Source: Proteles cristata cristata
Taxonomy: Eukaryota; Chordata; Mammalia; Carnivora; Hyaenidae
Assembly (NCBI GenBank): GCA_017311185.1
Contig: JAESUZ010004906.1
Coordinates: 124,001-188,000, forward strand
Reading direction: 5' to 3'
DNA length: 64,000 nucleotides
The translations under genes were made by a program, and so were the position numbers. Positions 31,655-44,640 of this stretch are shown here, one piece after another. The notes beneath the pieces were generated by a model, which had not been told where the DNA came from, ran no database searches, and saw only the letters and a list, made by a program, of their open reading frames with translations. Position 1 is the stretch's first letter. The number at the start of each line of letters is the position of its first letter.

Positions 31655-32476
31655 GAACTTCTAAATACTCATATAATATAAACTGCTGGAAGAAAAAAAA
31701 TTAGCCTTAATTGTGAAATAGTAAAAGATTTTTTTCTGAGATTAAACAAGAAAAAATGGCTGCTAGCATCATTTCTCTTCAGCATTACTCTATGGAGACC
31801 TAGCCAGGGTGATAAAGGAAGAAAAGGTAGTACATTTTAAAAATTAAAAAGTAAGAGGCGAAACTTTATTTGTGAATGACACAATTATTTACCTAAAAGA
31901 TACAATAAAATCTGATAAGCTACTAAAACTAAGTGAATTTAACAATTTAGTTGAATATAAGGCTAACCGATATATAAATATATATTTCTATATACTAGCA
32001 ACAAGTAGTTGAAAAATAATTTTTAAATGCCAATTATAATAGCACTGAAAAAATGAATGAAGATGTCCCATATTCATGGATTGTAAGACTCAATACTTTA
32101 GGGAGGTCAGTTCTCCCTAAATTGATTTTCTAGATTCAGTGCAATTCCAGTTGAAATCTCAATAGCTTCTTCAATAGAAATTGACAGGCAGATTATAAAA
32201 TATGTGTGGAAGTCTGAAGACCTAAGGGTAGCAAAGGCAACTGATGAAGAACTACGTTAAAGGATGTATACTACTAAATATCAAGATTAATTATGAGGCT
32301 ACAATAATCAAAAACAATATAGAACTGGTGCAGGACAGGCAAAGATAGCAGGAGAAGAGAAGAAAATGTCTAGATATAGATCCACCCATCCATTATCATC
32401 TGATTTAAGGCAAAATTATTTCTGCAGTGAAGGAGAATCTCCAAAATAAATGGTGCTTAATCAAGGTTATTCATTT

Positions 32477-32487
32477 GGGGGGGGGGG
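32477..32487 (+). repeat. G11 homopolymer
   Basis: Eleven consecutive G inside old L1 ORF2 sequence, unlike its AT-rich surroundings. Confidence 0.85.
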
Positions 32488-33514
32488 AAGCCTGAATGTT
32501 AAACAGTATCTCACATGATAAGAAAAAAAAATCAGATAGGTCACAGACCTAAATGTGACAGGTCAAAAAGTAAATCTTATCAAAGATAACATACAAAAAT
32601 ATCATCATGACCTTGGCCTAGGCAAAGATTTCTTACATAGAATACTAACCATGAAAAGTATTAACCTTAAAGGAAAATGTTGATAAATCGAACTGCAATA
32701 AAATTAAGATTTTTTAATTTAAAAATATAGAAAATGAAAATGTAAAGTATAGAATGAGAAAAGATTGCACTGCATCAGACAGGACATGTATCCAATACAT
32801 AAAGTGTTACTATAATAACAAAAGTCAGACAACTCTATAAAATAGACAAGACTTGCAGACGCACTTCACAAAAGATGTGTGAATTGCCATTATACAGACC
32901 AAAAAAAAGATGAACTTGATTACTTCTCAGCAAAGGGCAAATTAACACCAGTGAACTACCACTACATATTCACAAGAATGACTAAAATGAAAAGGACAGA
33001 CAATACTTAGTGTTACTAGGAATGCTGATCAATTGGAATTTTCATACAATGAATGCTGCTAGAAGTGTGAATGGGTACAAACACTTCAGTAAATTTACTG
33101 AGAGTATCCACCAAAGCAGCATTACTTATGACCCACTATTCCATTCCTAAATGTAAAGCCTAAATAAACGCTTACTTTTGTGCACCAAAAGATATACAAC
33201 AATGTTCTTGAAACATTATTTGTAATAGCCTTAAGATAGAAAAATCCAAAATTATTTAGCGTGGAAAAATAATCTGCAACATAGTCACTAAATGGACTAC
33301 TACACAACAGTGAATAACACAGAACTGTTGTTACCCACAATAATGTAGATGAATCCCAGATACAATGTGAAATAAAAAAGACCAGACATGAAAGATTACA
33401 TGACTCACTCTATATAACATTCAAAACAGATAAAACTTCTCTTTAGAGATGGGAGTCAACTACTGGCTACATTTGAAGATGAATAATAACTAGGAGGAAA
33501 AATAAAGCTTCTGG

Positions 33515-34205
33515 TTCCTCAAAAACTTAAAAATAGAACTGCTGTATAATCCAGCAATAGCACTACTAGGAATTTATCCAAGGGATAAAGGAATGCTGAT
33601 TCATAGGGGCACATGTACCCCAATGTTTATAGCAGCACTTTCAACAATAGCCAAATGATGGAAAGAGCCTAAATGTCCATCAACTGATGAATGGATCAAG
33701 AAGATGTGGTTTATATATACAATGGAATACTACTTGACAATGAGAAAGAATGAAATTTTGCCATTTGCAGCAATGTAGCTGGAACTGGAAGGTATTATGC
33801 GTGAAGTCAGTCAGTCAGAGATAGAAGATATCATGTTTTCACTCATATGTGGATCTTGAGAAACTTAACAGAAGACCATGGGGGAAGGGAAGGTGAAAAA
33901 AGGTACAAACAGAGAAGCAGAAAAGTAAACCATAAGAGACTCTTAAAAATACAGAGAACAAACTGAGGGTTGATGGGGCAGGAGTGGGGAGAGAGGAAAA
34001 TGGATGATGGGCATTGAAGAGACCACTTGTTGGGATGAGCACTGGGTGCTGTATGTAAACCATGAACCACGGGAATCTACCCCAAAAACGAAGAGCACAC
34101 TGTATGCACTGTATGTTAGCCAATTCGACAATAAATTATATTAAACAAACAAAGAAATAAATAAATAAAATTTGGGGGGACAAACAAACAAAAAAAAAAC
34201 AAACA
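33515..34205 (+). mobile_element. L1 3' end (ORF2 tail and 3' UTR) with 11-bp target duplication
   Basis: It contains the ORF2 C-terminal coding text (AATAGCACTACTAGGAATTT ... GATGAATGGATCAAGAAGAT) with in-frame stops, then the 3' UTR of the older AGAAGACCATGGGGGAAGGG type and an A-rich tail. Flanks AAAGCTTCTGG (33504-33514) and AAAGCTTCTAG (34206-34216). Inserted into the 3' part of the old L1. Confidence 0.92.
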
Positions 34206-34216
34206 AAAAGCTTCTA

Positions 34217-34889
34217 GAATGCCCGCAAATGTGCTGTTTCTTATTCTAGGTCGTGGTTAGAAGCATGTGTTTACTTTATATTAGTGCTATGCTCTAATAA
34301 AGAAATACATAAATATATACATAAATAAACAGAAAACAAAAAAATTAAATGGACTTTGTTTATTGTTTTCTACTCAACTATTCTCTCACCTACTGAACTT
34401 TGTTTCTTATCTTATCTCTTCCTTTAGGTCTGTTTGTTTTGGGAACGGTTTTTTTTTTCCTTAGAAATCCTTTAAATATACAAATAGCTATTTTAGGGAC
34501 ATACCAGACACATCTACATTCTCTCTTTTCTTGCCGTTGATAGAATTCTTTCACTTTTTCTATGTAAAGTCCAGAATAAAAAGTCACAAGCTTAAAAGAC
34601 GATGAAAGAAATATTTTTTTAATCCCAGGATTTACTGCATACTTGACCAAACTATTAATATTATAGGACTTATCATAGCTATATGTCTGTGTGTTTGTCA
34701 GCCCATTAACCATAAACTTCTTCTGATAAGGAGCTAGATCTAAGTAATCTTTTTGATCCTGCTCATACTTAGTCTTCGCCACACAATAGGAACTCAATAA
34801 ATTGTTGACCTAAAAAATCAGGTAATCCATTCTGAAGTCTTTGAGGGTGGCCAGAGGGCCAGAATTGAAAGAGGCTGAGATATCCTATT
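34217..34889. other. Tail of the old L1, then mostly unique DNA
   Basis: L1 3' UTR to about 34310. A L2-like end (AGGAACTCAATAAATTGTTG) appears near 34785-34808. The 135-codon reverse ORF at 34390-34797 has no motif I recognise. Confidence 0.4.
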
Positions 34890-34965
34890 TCTCTAAGATG
34901 AAGAACTAGATTATATGACCTCTTGAAAGCCCTTCTCTCTCCCAGAGTCTATGATTAAATGACTT
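34890..34965 (+). mobile_element. L3/CR1 3'-end remnant
   Basis: AGATGAAGAACTAGATTATA then ATGACCTCTTGAAAGCCCTT and GTCTATGATTAAATGA match the conserved CR1-clade 3' terminus. Confidence 0.6.
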
Positions 34966-35725
34966 ATGGCAATTTATAGTCTTCCTTAATTACTCACTGT
35001 GTCAGTCAATATATCACTGAGATTTACTTTGTTCTTGTTTTTGTTACTTTCCTTTTATAAAAAAATCATATTTTGATTTATATTTTTTCTGTCTTTTCTA
35101 AATTATTGCTATCTGAGGTAAAGGAACTAAAATGTATAATTTTTCATTTCACACCTATGTGATTCTTATGTTTGAAATTTTTATATCAGTGCTCCAGATT
35201 TATTTTCAGATACAAAATTAATATCCTGAATGATACATTTTACTAACATAACAGAAAATCATTTATCTGATACCTGATTTTTTTTCTGGCTTCAGACAAT
35301 AGCTAGTGCTTAGTTTGTCATATCACATGTTACAGCAGCAAAAATTATTAATTATGAAACAGATTAATCTGATCCACTAGGATTTGATGACAAACTTGAG
35401 TGAGGAAGACTCTTGTCAGAGGGGAAAAAAGTTTTAAATGAAAGCAAAAGAAGATAGCAATTGGAAAGTGGCTGTCTAAGTAGCTGATAAATGTTAATTA
35501 CTTTTTCTTCCTTTTTATGTCCAAAGTAACATTAATGACCTTCCAAAAATAGTTGTTTGCTATTAAGTAGACAGACTTTGAATGCAACTAAACTCTCTTG
35601 ATAGCTTTTAATGCTTCAACCTTACTATAATTCAAGGTGTACAAAAATGTTCACTTTCTTAAAATGTGGTAACTGTAAAACTTAATGTACCAGTGATTTT
35701 GCTTTGTATATTAAGAAATAAATGT
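34966..35725. other. Unique-looking AT-rich DNA
   Basis: Nothing recognised. Confidence 0.4.
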
Positions 35726-35938
35726 GGGGTACCTGGGTGACTCAGTTGCTTAAGGCTCCAACTCTTGATATCAGCTCAGGTCATGATCTTACAGTTCGTG
35801 AGATCGAGCCCCATGTCAGGCTCTGCACTGACAGCGCAGAGCCTACTTGGGGTTCCCTCTCCTTCTATCTCTGTCCCTCCCCAGCTCGTGCTCTGTCTCT
35901 GTCTCAAAAATAAATAAACGTTAAAAAATTTAAAAAAA
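35726..35938 (+). mobile_element. SINEC-type SINE, forward
   Basis: Head GGGGTACCTGGGTGACTCAG and tail CAAAAATAAATAAACGTTAA. The B box is changed (AGATCGAGCCCC). No clear target duplication. Confidence 0.93.
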
Positions 35939-37359
35939 ACTAATTATGCTAAAAAGCCTAACTGTATTTTATCAAAATACATACTAAAAATTATTATGCA
36001 CCCCCTCTGTACTTTGATGTCCTTTGTTTATATGTTGACAAAAATTAAATGAAATCTTATCTTTCGAACTGTTTCAAAGTTCAAGAAACAACTTTGACCT
36101 CAAGTTTATTGCAGCCCTCATTTCTCACTGCAACATAGATATGTAGGTTCCTTTCACTTTCTTATTAAAGATATAAAAAGTTCACTTTCTCCATTTCTCA
36201 TTTTTTAGTAAAGGAAGCAGATTTAAATTTTCTGCTGATTAAGGACAACCAATTTACAGTCTCCTTTCTTAGCCCCCAAGCAAAAGGAAATTGTAAGATC
36301 ACTTATTTAATCCTGACTCTAATTCTCACTCTAAGATTGTAACATTCAGGTGGATGGGAACTAATTCAGTAAATGTAACAATGACTGATGGCAGACCAAC
36401 TAGCATTTTTCCTAATTGAGTTCCTCTGAGAGTATTATTACAGCTAGGGTTACAGAGAAGGAAAAGTTATTCTTGAGGAAGCCCCATGTAAGTGGGGAAT
36501 TGAGGAAGCCATTCATTACCATAAGCTAAGGAGGCAACTGACTATTATAGTTTGAAGGGCCAAAAATGTCTTCTGCAGTTTCTTCCAAAGCACTTGCAAT
36601 TCCAAAAGTATTCACTATTTTGGGTTAAAATGTGAATGCTATCTAGGACGTGGAACACTCCCGATAAACTAGTTTTCTAAACTAAATGACCCAAAAGATA
36701 TGGGTTGGACAAAGAAAGGTAATAATACATAAGCAGGGAAAAGGGCGGAGATAAGTTCAGAAAGTCAGACAGAAAGATCATCGTGAACAAAGACAGGTAG
36801 AAAATCACAAAGTATAGTTAAGGGAAAGCCAGTAAACTGACTAAAGCCGACTTTAAAAGCAGTAAATGATAGGTCTGGACAATGACGGAATATCGGATGT
36901 TGTCATTGAGGGAGCAAAATACAAATTTTCAGAGGTATCACCAAAAATTTGTTTAGCGAGTCTAAAGGTCCTTCAGCAGCACAGAGGCTATAGCAGGGTC
37001 CGATGGTGGAGATGAGGAGAGGATTTTGTGAGGAGGCTATTTTTAGAGAAAGCTGGTCCTATGCTGGGAGTGACAGGGGCACACCCGCTCTACAGTCCTA
37101 CTGACGAGAGCTCAAACAAGAACATTCAGAGAGTCTTACGCCTTGTCACCAAAAGGCAAGGAGGGGTGTTGGGTGTTTGATTTCTGCCTGGAAATCCTTG
37201 GAGTACAAGATGGGCCTGCTGGCTGTTAGGTAGCAGAGAAAGGGAAACAACATCTACACCGAGATCAGCCTGTAGTCCCAAATGGCTTAAAGGCAAAGAT
37301 ATGTTAGTATTTCACACAAGAGAAATAGCCTGAAGCCATTTCAAATTCTTCCCTAGAAG

Positions 37360-37360
<1 letters not shown>
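35939..37360. other. Unique-looking DNA, 1.4 kb
   Basis: No repeat or credible exon seen. Confidence 0.4.

Positions 37361-37405
<45 letters not shown>
37361..37405 (+). repeat. (CA)22 microsatellite, uninterrupted
   Basis: 45 bp of pure CA. The reverse ORF covering it (poly Cys-Val) is an artefact of the repeat. Confidence 0.97.
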
Positions 37406-37407
<2 letters not shown>

Positions 37408-37957
37408 CAGAATAGTGTGGGGAGAAGCAGCTGGGGAAAAATATATTGCCCTCATCACTAGACATAAACTCAAATGTTCTCAGTGAGAATATTTGAAAGA
37501 GCACACAAGAAGAAACAAGTCAGGTTGGACATCTTTCTGGTGGGAGACAGGAAGTAATAGCTGCATGTAAGGCCTGCCCTTCTCCCTTCAGCTAGGAGCA
37601 ATTTAAAAAAACCTTGACTGCAAAGACAGAGGAGGAAAGGGAGGAGAACTGCTCTGGGTTTTCTGTGATCAATGATTTCTTAGCTTCGATCCTAAAAGCA
37701 GGTTGAGCCGTACTGAAAGGACACTTTTCATATGCCTGTATTTGAGGTCAAATTTCTAAGTGGTGTGCCCTTCCATTTGCCCCTTCTCAAACCAAGGCCT
37801 CCTCTCCAGCTGGGAAAAGGAGAAAACGTGTAAATCAAGTATAAAATGTTATGACTTCAAGGGTCTATTTTAAAACACCAAATTGACATTGTATCTTGTG
37901 ACTTATTGTAAACAGAATACTTTGTATTAATTAAGTCATCAGAAATTTCATGGTGCT

Positions 37958-38042
37958 GGGCACTTGTGGGGAAGAGCACTGGGTGTTATGTGGAAACTAA
38001 TTTGACAATCAACTATTTGTAAAAAAAAATAAAAAAATAAAA
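37958..38042 (+). mobile_element. Extremely short (85 bp) L1 insertion with perfect 15-bp target duplication
   Basis: Only the last part of the L1 3' UTR (GGCACTTGTGGGGAAGAGCA ... TTTGACAATCAACTATTTGT) and an AAAAAATAAAAAAATA tail are present. AAATTTCATGGTGCT is identical at 37943-37957 and 38043-38057. Confidence 0.95.
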
Positions 38043-38219
38043 AAATTTCATGGTGCTAAGTTTTTTAAAAAGGAGCCGGAGGAGTTCTACCACAAAATAA
38101 ATATTTAAAGGAACAATAGAAAGCAAGAATAAAGATATTTTCTAATTAAAACCCATGAATTTGACTTGTTCAGCATCCAGGTTACAATTCTAATGATAAT
38201 AACTATAATAATGGCAAAT

Positions 38220-38445
38220 AAAATAGCTACTATTTATTAAAGGCTTATTATACATCAATTTATGTACTCGGTACATATTATCTCATTTAACCTTCATGAT
38301 AATACTATTAATTTGATATTATAATTTTTCCTGTAATCATGATCAATATGAGATGAGAGGGTTAAGGAATTATCCGAGGTCACTCAGATATATAATCAAA
38401 TCACTTATGTGACCACAACAAGAACGTCAAAGTTACACTCTTTCA
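38220..38445 (-). mobile_element. MIR
   Basis: TAGCTACTATTTATTAAAGG ... CATATTATCTCATTTAACCT ... AGGGTTAAGGAATTATCCGA ... GGTCACTCAGATATATAATC is the reversed MIR over most of its length. Confidence 0.8.
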
Positions 38446-40309
38446 CCTAACTATAACATGTTTGTCTTAATGATGGTTTATGGGATTTTCATTTTATCCA
38501 GCAGGCCCTGAAGAAGTCATTATAAATGTAAAAGAAAGAGAATGAAAAAAAAAAAACCCAAAAGACTTTTTAAGAAAGATAACCTGGTCTCCCTTCATGC
38601 TGAGGTCTACAGACTGCCCTTCTCCCCCTCTGGCCCCTGTGACAGCAACAGATAGAGAAACTAGTCACTACTCAGCCCCCTTGCCAGTCCCCAAAGCCAT
38701 CTAAGTGAGTCAGCATTGCAGAATGGGGTAGTATCAGAACCCACTGGCATGTTTTATTCTTCCTGCGACGCATTTGGGAGGCTCCATGTAGAAATTTCAC
38801 TTCATAAACAGAAACATGATAATACCCTGTATTGCTAACCAATTCCCTTGTAGAAATGAAGCAGAGTGTATTACAAGAAAACCAAGAGCCATTTCAACAA
38901 AGTTGGCCTTCCTTTTTTGTTCTCCTTCTTCCTCTTATTCTCTTCAAGGACATTAGAACCACATGCTAATGAGAGAAAAATCCATGAGCAATTCTAGTTG
39001 TTCGAAGTAAATAATTCAGGTGTTAAAAGTCTGACCTGTGGACTATTCAGAGTCAGCTAATTGCCAAAAGTTTAGGAACCAGGGCACAAATCATCAAGAA
39101 GTCATTTAATGTTTCCCTCCTAAGATCAGAAGCCAGCACCAAATATATGAAAACTATAAATTATAATTTAAAATATTTAAATATCACAGTAAATATACAA
39201 ATGGTTCACAGACTTCTTTAAATAAATCATAACTATTATTTCAGACTAAAGAATTTTAATTAAAATATCTCAATCAAGAATTTTGTATTCCATTTTGTAT
39301 TTTCACATTACTTACTCACAATGACCCAAGCAAAGATGAAAATGTAACTCCTACATCAGGTAGGGTTGTCCTTCACCAGAAACACTGCTGCCTACATTAA
39401 GGTTATTCTAATTCATTAAATACCTTGATGTTCCTCCTGCCATTTTTTAACCCAAAAAGGTGTATTTCTCTTTAGACAAAGCAATCATTAAGCAAATACA
39501 CAGAAGTACAACTAGGCATTTTTCCCATTCAATTTTCTAAAATAATCTAGTAATTCTTTTTTTCTTTTTTTTAATATGCCTACATATAGAAGCACCTAGA
39601 CAACATTTCAGTTACTTGAATTCATTACATAGGAAGTTTGGTCTTCAGGAACATTAAACCCAAGGTGAATTCTGAAACAACTGTGTCACTTTGAAACGAA
39701 AGCTTCATTGATTCATATCAGCCAACTATACGATATGCATTCCATTGAGTGCCTGCCGGACCGACTCTGCCTCCTGGCTCATCTTACCTATTGGCAGCAG
39801 CATAAGAGCATTGCGCCTGGGAATGTTTCACCTTATTGGAAATCTGAGTAGACACAAAAATACAAAACCACTGAAAAACCTCATCTTTTACCACGAAGGA
39901 AGCATAATAATTTTTGACAAAGGCATCAGAAGCTCTGAGGATAAGGAGTTCAGAGGGAGCTATGTTTTCCTGTGCCTTGTGAATCCCTAAAGTGGTACAT
40001 AACTCCATGGTATATTATAGGAAAGAGGAAAGTATAGGAAGACCCTGTCTACCCATAGGTGCAAGAAGATGGAGACTCCGGGCCATCTGTTACAGTTTTC
40101 TTCCTGAAATCACTCAGTAAACAGCAGAAGATACATTTTTGGGGATTCTAATTAGCAACCAAAATGAAGAAGTCAAAATAGAGAGCAAATGGATTGTTAT
40201 ATTTACTGTGGATGTTCACTGATTGACTTCTAAGAATTTATTAAATATGGCCTAAACACTGTCTGAGTTTATTGAAATTCAGGGTTTGAATCAAGTTAGC
40301 AAACGCATG
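38446..40309. other. Unique-looking DNA, 1.9 kb
   Basis: No element recognised. Opposed ORFs at 39745-39990 (+) and 39784-40008 (-) overlap fully and have no motif. Confidence 0.4.
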
Positions 40310-40490
40310 CTGGCTATGTTGCTGCCTTATGATTATAAATGTGACCCTCCCTCCCTGCTTTAACTTTCCACACCTATATAATGAAGAGAATGATAAATCC
40401 CATCTACCTCAGATGGATGTCATGAAGAGGATTCCAAGTTAATAATGCATAAGACTTTCTGGGTGAACAATTGTATATAAATGCAATCCT
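40310..40490 (+). mobile_element. MIR fragment
   Basis: CTTTAACTTTCCACACCTATA, ATGAAGAGAATGATAAATCC and ATCTACCTCAGATGGATGTC correspond to the MIR core. Confidence 0.6.
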
Positions 40491-42722
40491 GAGCAGAGAA
40501 GCCAGCAATAAACCACAGGTTATTTGACACCAAGTTTACTATTTGATCTCCAACAATACCATTGTTTTAAAAATATATTTGAAAACAGTCTCACAGAGTT
40601 CTCTTCCCTGTCTCACCTCACCAACATCCTGCATGGTTTTCTGATTATTCCCTGTATTGAATGAATGAGTGTTTTCCATCACAAAATAGATAAGAGTGCT
40701 GTCAACTGCCTTTTTTCTCTTTACAATTTTTAAAAGACTTGTTCATGGGATGATTGATCACTTGCTCAGCTACAGAATAGCACTTCAGGCTTCTAAGTAA
40801 ATGTTGTATCTTCAGGTTTCTGATTATATGTGACCACAAATGAAATACTGCCTAGGAGTACATACTATGTAAATAGCAACTACCCAGTTGACAGTAATAG
40901 TGTGCATCTGGTACCTGGAGTATAACCCCTGACTGAACTACTATCAGCCATAACTTAAAAGTAAATGTTGGAAATTGTAAACCACATAATTCAAAACTTT
41001 ATTTTGTTTCATGTGTTATTACATACTACTTTTATACTTACATGTACTAGGACTATATATTACTTAAAGGAAAATTTCTATGTTTTATCACACTTCGAAT
41101 CTTCTTTGACTTGACAACTAGTACAAATGTGTTTTTAGTACCATAACTACCAGTGCCATAATATTATACAACAAACCACTTTACCAGCATAAAGAGAACA
41201 ATTCACTCAGCTGTTTAGAACACGTCTGGTACATAGGTAACCAAAGAATACCTGTTCAACTCTTACTTGATGACAGCAGGGAAGAGTAAGGTAGAAAGTG
41301 TAGGAAACACGTAAAAACATATAAATCAAAATGTCAAAACAGAAGGTAGAAATGCTAAGAGGTTCTTACAAATACCCTCAGGAGGCACAAAAATCAATAG
41401 AACAGGATCCCATTTGAAACAGTTCTATCAATGTGGCATGGGGTAAACAAGTTGAAAGAAATTCCTAAAATAGTAGCCATATCCACAAGTCAACAGTTTT
41501 CATGGGTTTAGTTAAAAAAAACACACTAATACTTTCATTGGACTTCTCTCGTACAATCAAGCATGGAAAACATTATCATTTAAAACAATCTGCATGTCAG
41601 TAGAAATAAAATCATCATAAAAAGAAACAATCATTTAATTTTTCAAATCAACCCATGAAATTTGTTTTATGCCTGCTCAATGAATCAAGTCTCTAAGTTC
41701 TACAATAAAATCATGAAAAATTAATGCCAACATTTTAACTGAAACAACAGGTCATTTCAACCCCCAAATTGAGTGCATCCTGATAAGCACTGAATACAAT
41801 TAAGTGTCATTTCAAAATTCTAAAATGATGACAACTCTTTAATAGTAAAATAATTGGTAGTGTCTGTCATTTTGAAGAAGGCAAAGCTCACTGCAAGCAC
41901 CAATCATTTATGCATAAACACCCTACTTCATTGCAGCAGTCATTATTGTAACTTCCCCGTTATCTACAGCTGCTCAGAAAGTTACCACTTGCAAGGTGGT
42001 TCTTGCTGAGATTCTCATGCAGTTGCAGTCAGATGGTGGCCAGAGCTGAAGGCTCAGCTGGGCCAGATGTTCAATCATACATCTGGTGCCCCAATTGATA
42101 TGCCTGGATCATTTGGGGACTAGCCGGACCCACACATCTCTCCTTCCCTCAGTCCCCCTTCCCCTTCTTTCATCCTCTTTTCTCCCTCCTCCCTCTACTC
42201 TTCATATGGCATATCTGTATGGGAGCCTGAGAATCCTTACAATACGATGAGTTCAAAGTAGTGTCTACCACATAAGAAGTCTACAAGTTCAAAAAAAATG
42301 GCAAGTTGTAACCTCATAATGTAACCTCAGAGCTCATGTATTGTCACTTTCACTGCATTATATTGGTTACACATGGCAAGCTTATATTTCTTATGGGAAA
42401 TGACTACAGAAAGGTATGAATATCAGGAGGTTTGGTTCATTGGGAGACCATTTGTAGAGACCAGTCACCACAGTAACTAACAAGAATCGATAATAAGATC
42501 AATGCATCTTTTGTTGTTTTTCTTATTAGTATTAGTATCATTACTATATTAGTAGGATAACAATTGGTTTGTCCTTTTAGAAAGGGCTGAGAATTAGAAA
42601 GAACTGAATTACCAAATTAAATATTTCATATTTTCATAATCAGCAACTGGAAAAAAGACTGAAATGGTTAATTCTGAAAGTACTGATAAGTCCAATTTGC
42701 TATTGATTTGCTTTGTGACCTT
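40491..42722. other. Unique-looking DNA, 2.2 kb
   Basis: The least repeat-bearing stretch of the window. At about 41945-42130 a fragment of a MaLR-like LTR is possible (AGTTGCAGTCAGATGGTGGC, GAAGGCTCAGCTGGGCCAG). No ORF of note. Confidence 0.4.
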
Positions 42723-42735
42723 AGAAAATTGAAAA

Positions 42736-42936
42736 TTCTTTTTATTTTTTATTTTTTAAGTTTATTTTACTGTTTTGAGAGAGAGTGGCAGAGAGAGAGA
42801 TAGACAGAATACCAAGTGAGCTCCGTGCTGCCATCACAAAGCCCAATGAAGGGCTTGATCTCATAAACCACAAGAGCATGACCTGAGCCAGGATCAAGAG
42901 TCAAATGCTTTACTGACTGAGCCACCCAGACACCCC
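42736..42936 (-). mobile_element. SINEC-type SINE, reverse, with 13-bp target duplication
   Basis: Reversed tail with several T runs, body, and reversed head GAGCCACCCAGACACCCC. Target duplication AGAAAATTGAAAA at 42723-42735 and 42937-42949, identical. The body is diverged. Confidence 0.92.
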
Positions 42937-43269
42937 AGAAAATTGAAAAATCTTAATCTTTGGTTGTCAAAGATTAAGCGATTGGTTTCATCACATATTA
43001 TGGTTTCTATCTTCATGTACAAAGAAATATCAGAGCAGTAAAAAAAAATCAGTGAGTTGTATTTAAATGATACTAAACTTTAAAATATTTAGTATAAGAT
43101 TTTTTTTAAAGGTAGAGAGCAAAGATCTACTGTCATTCAGTGGGAAAAGTTTGTCTTTTAAATAAAGGATTCTAGGTTAATTGAATATGGGGGAAAATGA
43201 AACTTATTGTCCATCTCTTAATATAGAAAAAAAGTAAAATCACAGGCATAAATTTGAAGGTTAAAATAA

Positions 43270-44587
43270 TCTAGCATGACTTCCATCTCCAGCCATAATG
43301 GATAAATTTATATCAGAATAACACAACCACTATTAACATAGGAAATGAAAAAAATACATATGTGAGTTAAAAAATTGAAAAATTGCTTCAAATTTTAAAA
43401 ATATTTAGTACAGGCATATGATCCCCGAGAGAAAGGAAAATAAATGAGGTAAGTCCCAAGATTAACCCAACTTTCTTTCTAAGAGCACTTTCTATACATC
43501 AAAATGGAGAAATGTGTCCAAGAAAAAAAAATCCTGAGAAAGGAAAGAAAGAAAAGATTAGAGTTTGGGTTGGGGAGATGGAGAATTTTGGAGAGCAGAG
43601 TACTAGAGAGCAGAGGAAAGCACAGAAAAGGGGCTCTAGGAATCTGCATGGGGCCTCCCTTCAGCCTTTGGTTATTGAGCTATTAAGACAAGATTCTCAG
43701 TGTATGCTGGTGAGCTATGAGTTGAATGGAGATTCTGGTGTTTCCCAGGGCTAGGGTACGTAGGATACAGAAACAACATGCCCTAAGAATGTGGCTACTC
43801 TATTACTAGTGTAAAGAATGTTTTAAAGCTGCCTGAACTGGGCTTAAAAAAAAACCCTCAAAAGGAGCTGACTGATCCACCAGTAAATTTACTATATACC
43901 AAAACAAAAAGCAATACTCATTAAAGAAAGATGAAACAATGAAAACCTAGGCTCTAAACAATATGGTAATTATTATATCCATTAGTCTAGCCATGTGTGA
44001 AGAAACCAAACATTGTGATGCTTTGACCTGGAAGCATAAAAAGAAAGTCTGTCAAACTTGAGATGACCCAGTTGTAGAATTGCCAGGTAAGGACTTTAAA
44101 TCATCTAGAATAAATATGGTAAGGATTTAAATGAATAAACAAATGGAGAATCTCAACAAAGAAATGTAAACTATACAAAAAAGAACCAAATAGAAATGAA
44201 AAAATTGCAAAGTACAGTTTATGAAATGAAATATATACTGGATGGGCACGTTATTAGATTCGAAATAGGAAAAGAAAGAATCACTAAACTTTAATAAAGG
44301 TCAATAAAATTATTCAAACTGAACACGAGAGAGAGAGAGAAGCTAAACAAAAACCACACAGAGCCTCAGAGATCTGTGGAACAATAAAAAATGGCCTAAC
44401 ATAGTGTAATTGCAATTCCAAAAAGAGTGAAGAAAAAAAGGCCAAAAGTATATGAATAAATAATGGCTCCATTATTCTCAACTTTCATGGAAAACATACA
44501 TTTATATATACAAGAAACCCCATGAACAACTAGGAAAATAAATACAAAGAAAACAATGTCCAGGGCAACCTGGATATTTTCACTGGG
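43270..44587 (+). mobile_element. Old L1 5' UTR and ORF1 part, forward
   Basis: Starts near GACTTCCATCTCCAGCCATA. ORF1-type text appears at 44269-44410 (AAAGAAAGAATCACTAAACT ... AGAGCCTCAGAGATCTGTGG ... GTGTAATTGCAATTCC). Frames are broken. It runs up to the AGTAT repeat. Confidence 0.6.
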
Positions 44588-44640
44588 TATAGTATAGTAT
44601 AGTATAGTATAGTATAGTATAGTATAGTATAGTATAGTAT
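44588..44640 (+). repeat. (AGTAT)n pentanucleotide microsatellite, 10 units
   Basis: Ten perfect AGTAT units after a partial TAT, at the junction between two oppositely oriented L1 fragments. Confidence 0.97.

Larger units (their letters stand above)
30290..34310 (+). mobile_element. Old L1 (L1M-type) ORF2 and 3' UTR, broken by five insertions
   Basis: Diverged ORF2 text can be followed: AATTACAAGTCAGTA, ATAAGTTGGATTTATCGCAG, AAAATTCAACATCCATG, GAGACCTAGCCAGGGTGATA, TCAGTGCAATTCCAGTTGAA, GTAAATCTTATCAAAGATAA and TAGATGAATCCCAGATACAA. After 34217 an L1 3' UTR (TTCTAGGTCGTGGTTAGAAG) resumes. The coding frame is destroyed. Nested inside are an L1 at 30632-30843, SINEs at 31048, 31321 and 31480, and an L1 at 33515. 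Confidence 0.75.

Noticed and set aside
34390..34797. 135-codon minus-strand ORF
   Set aside because: No recognised motif, in AT-rich unique DNA and next to an L2-like end; length alone is not persuasive.
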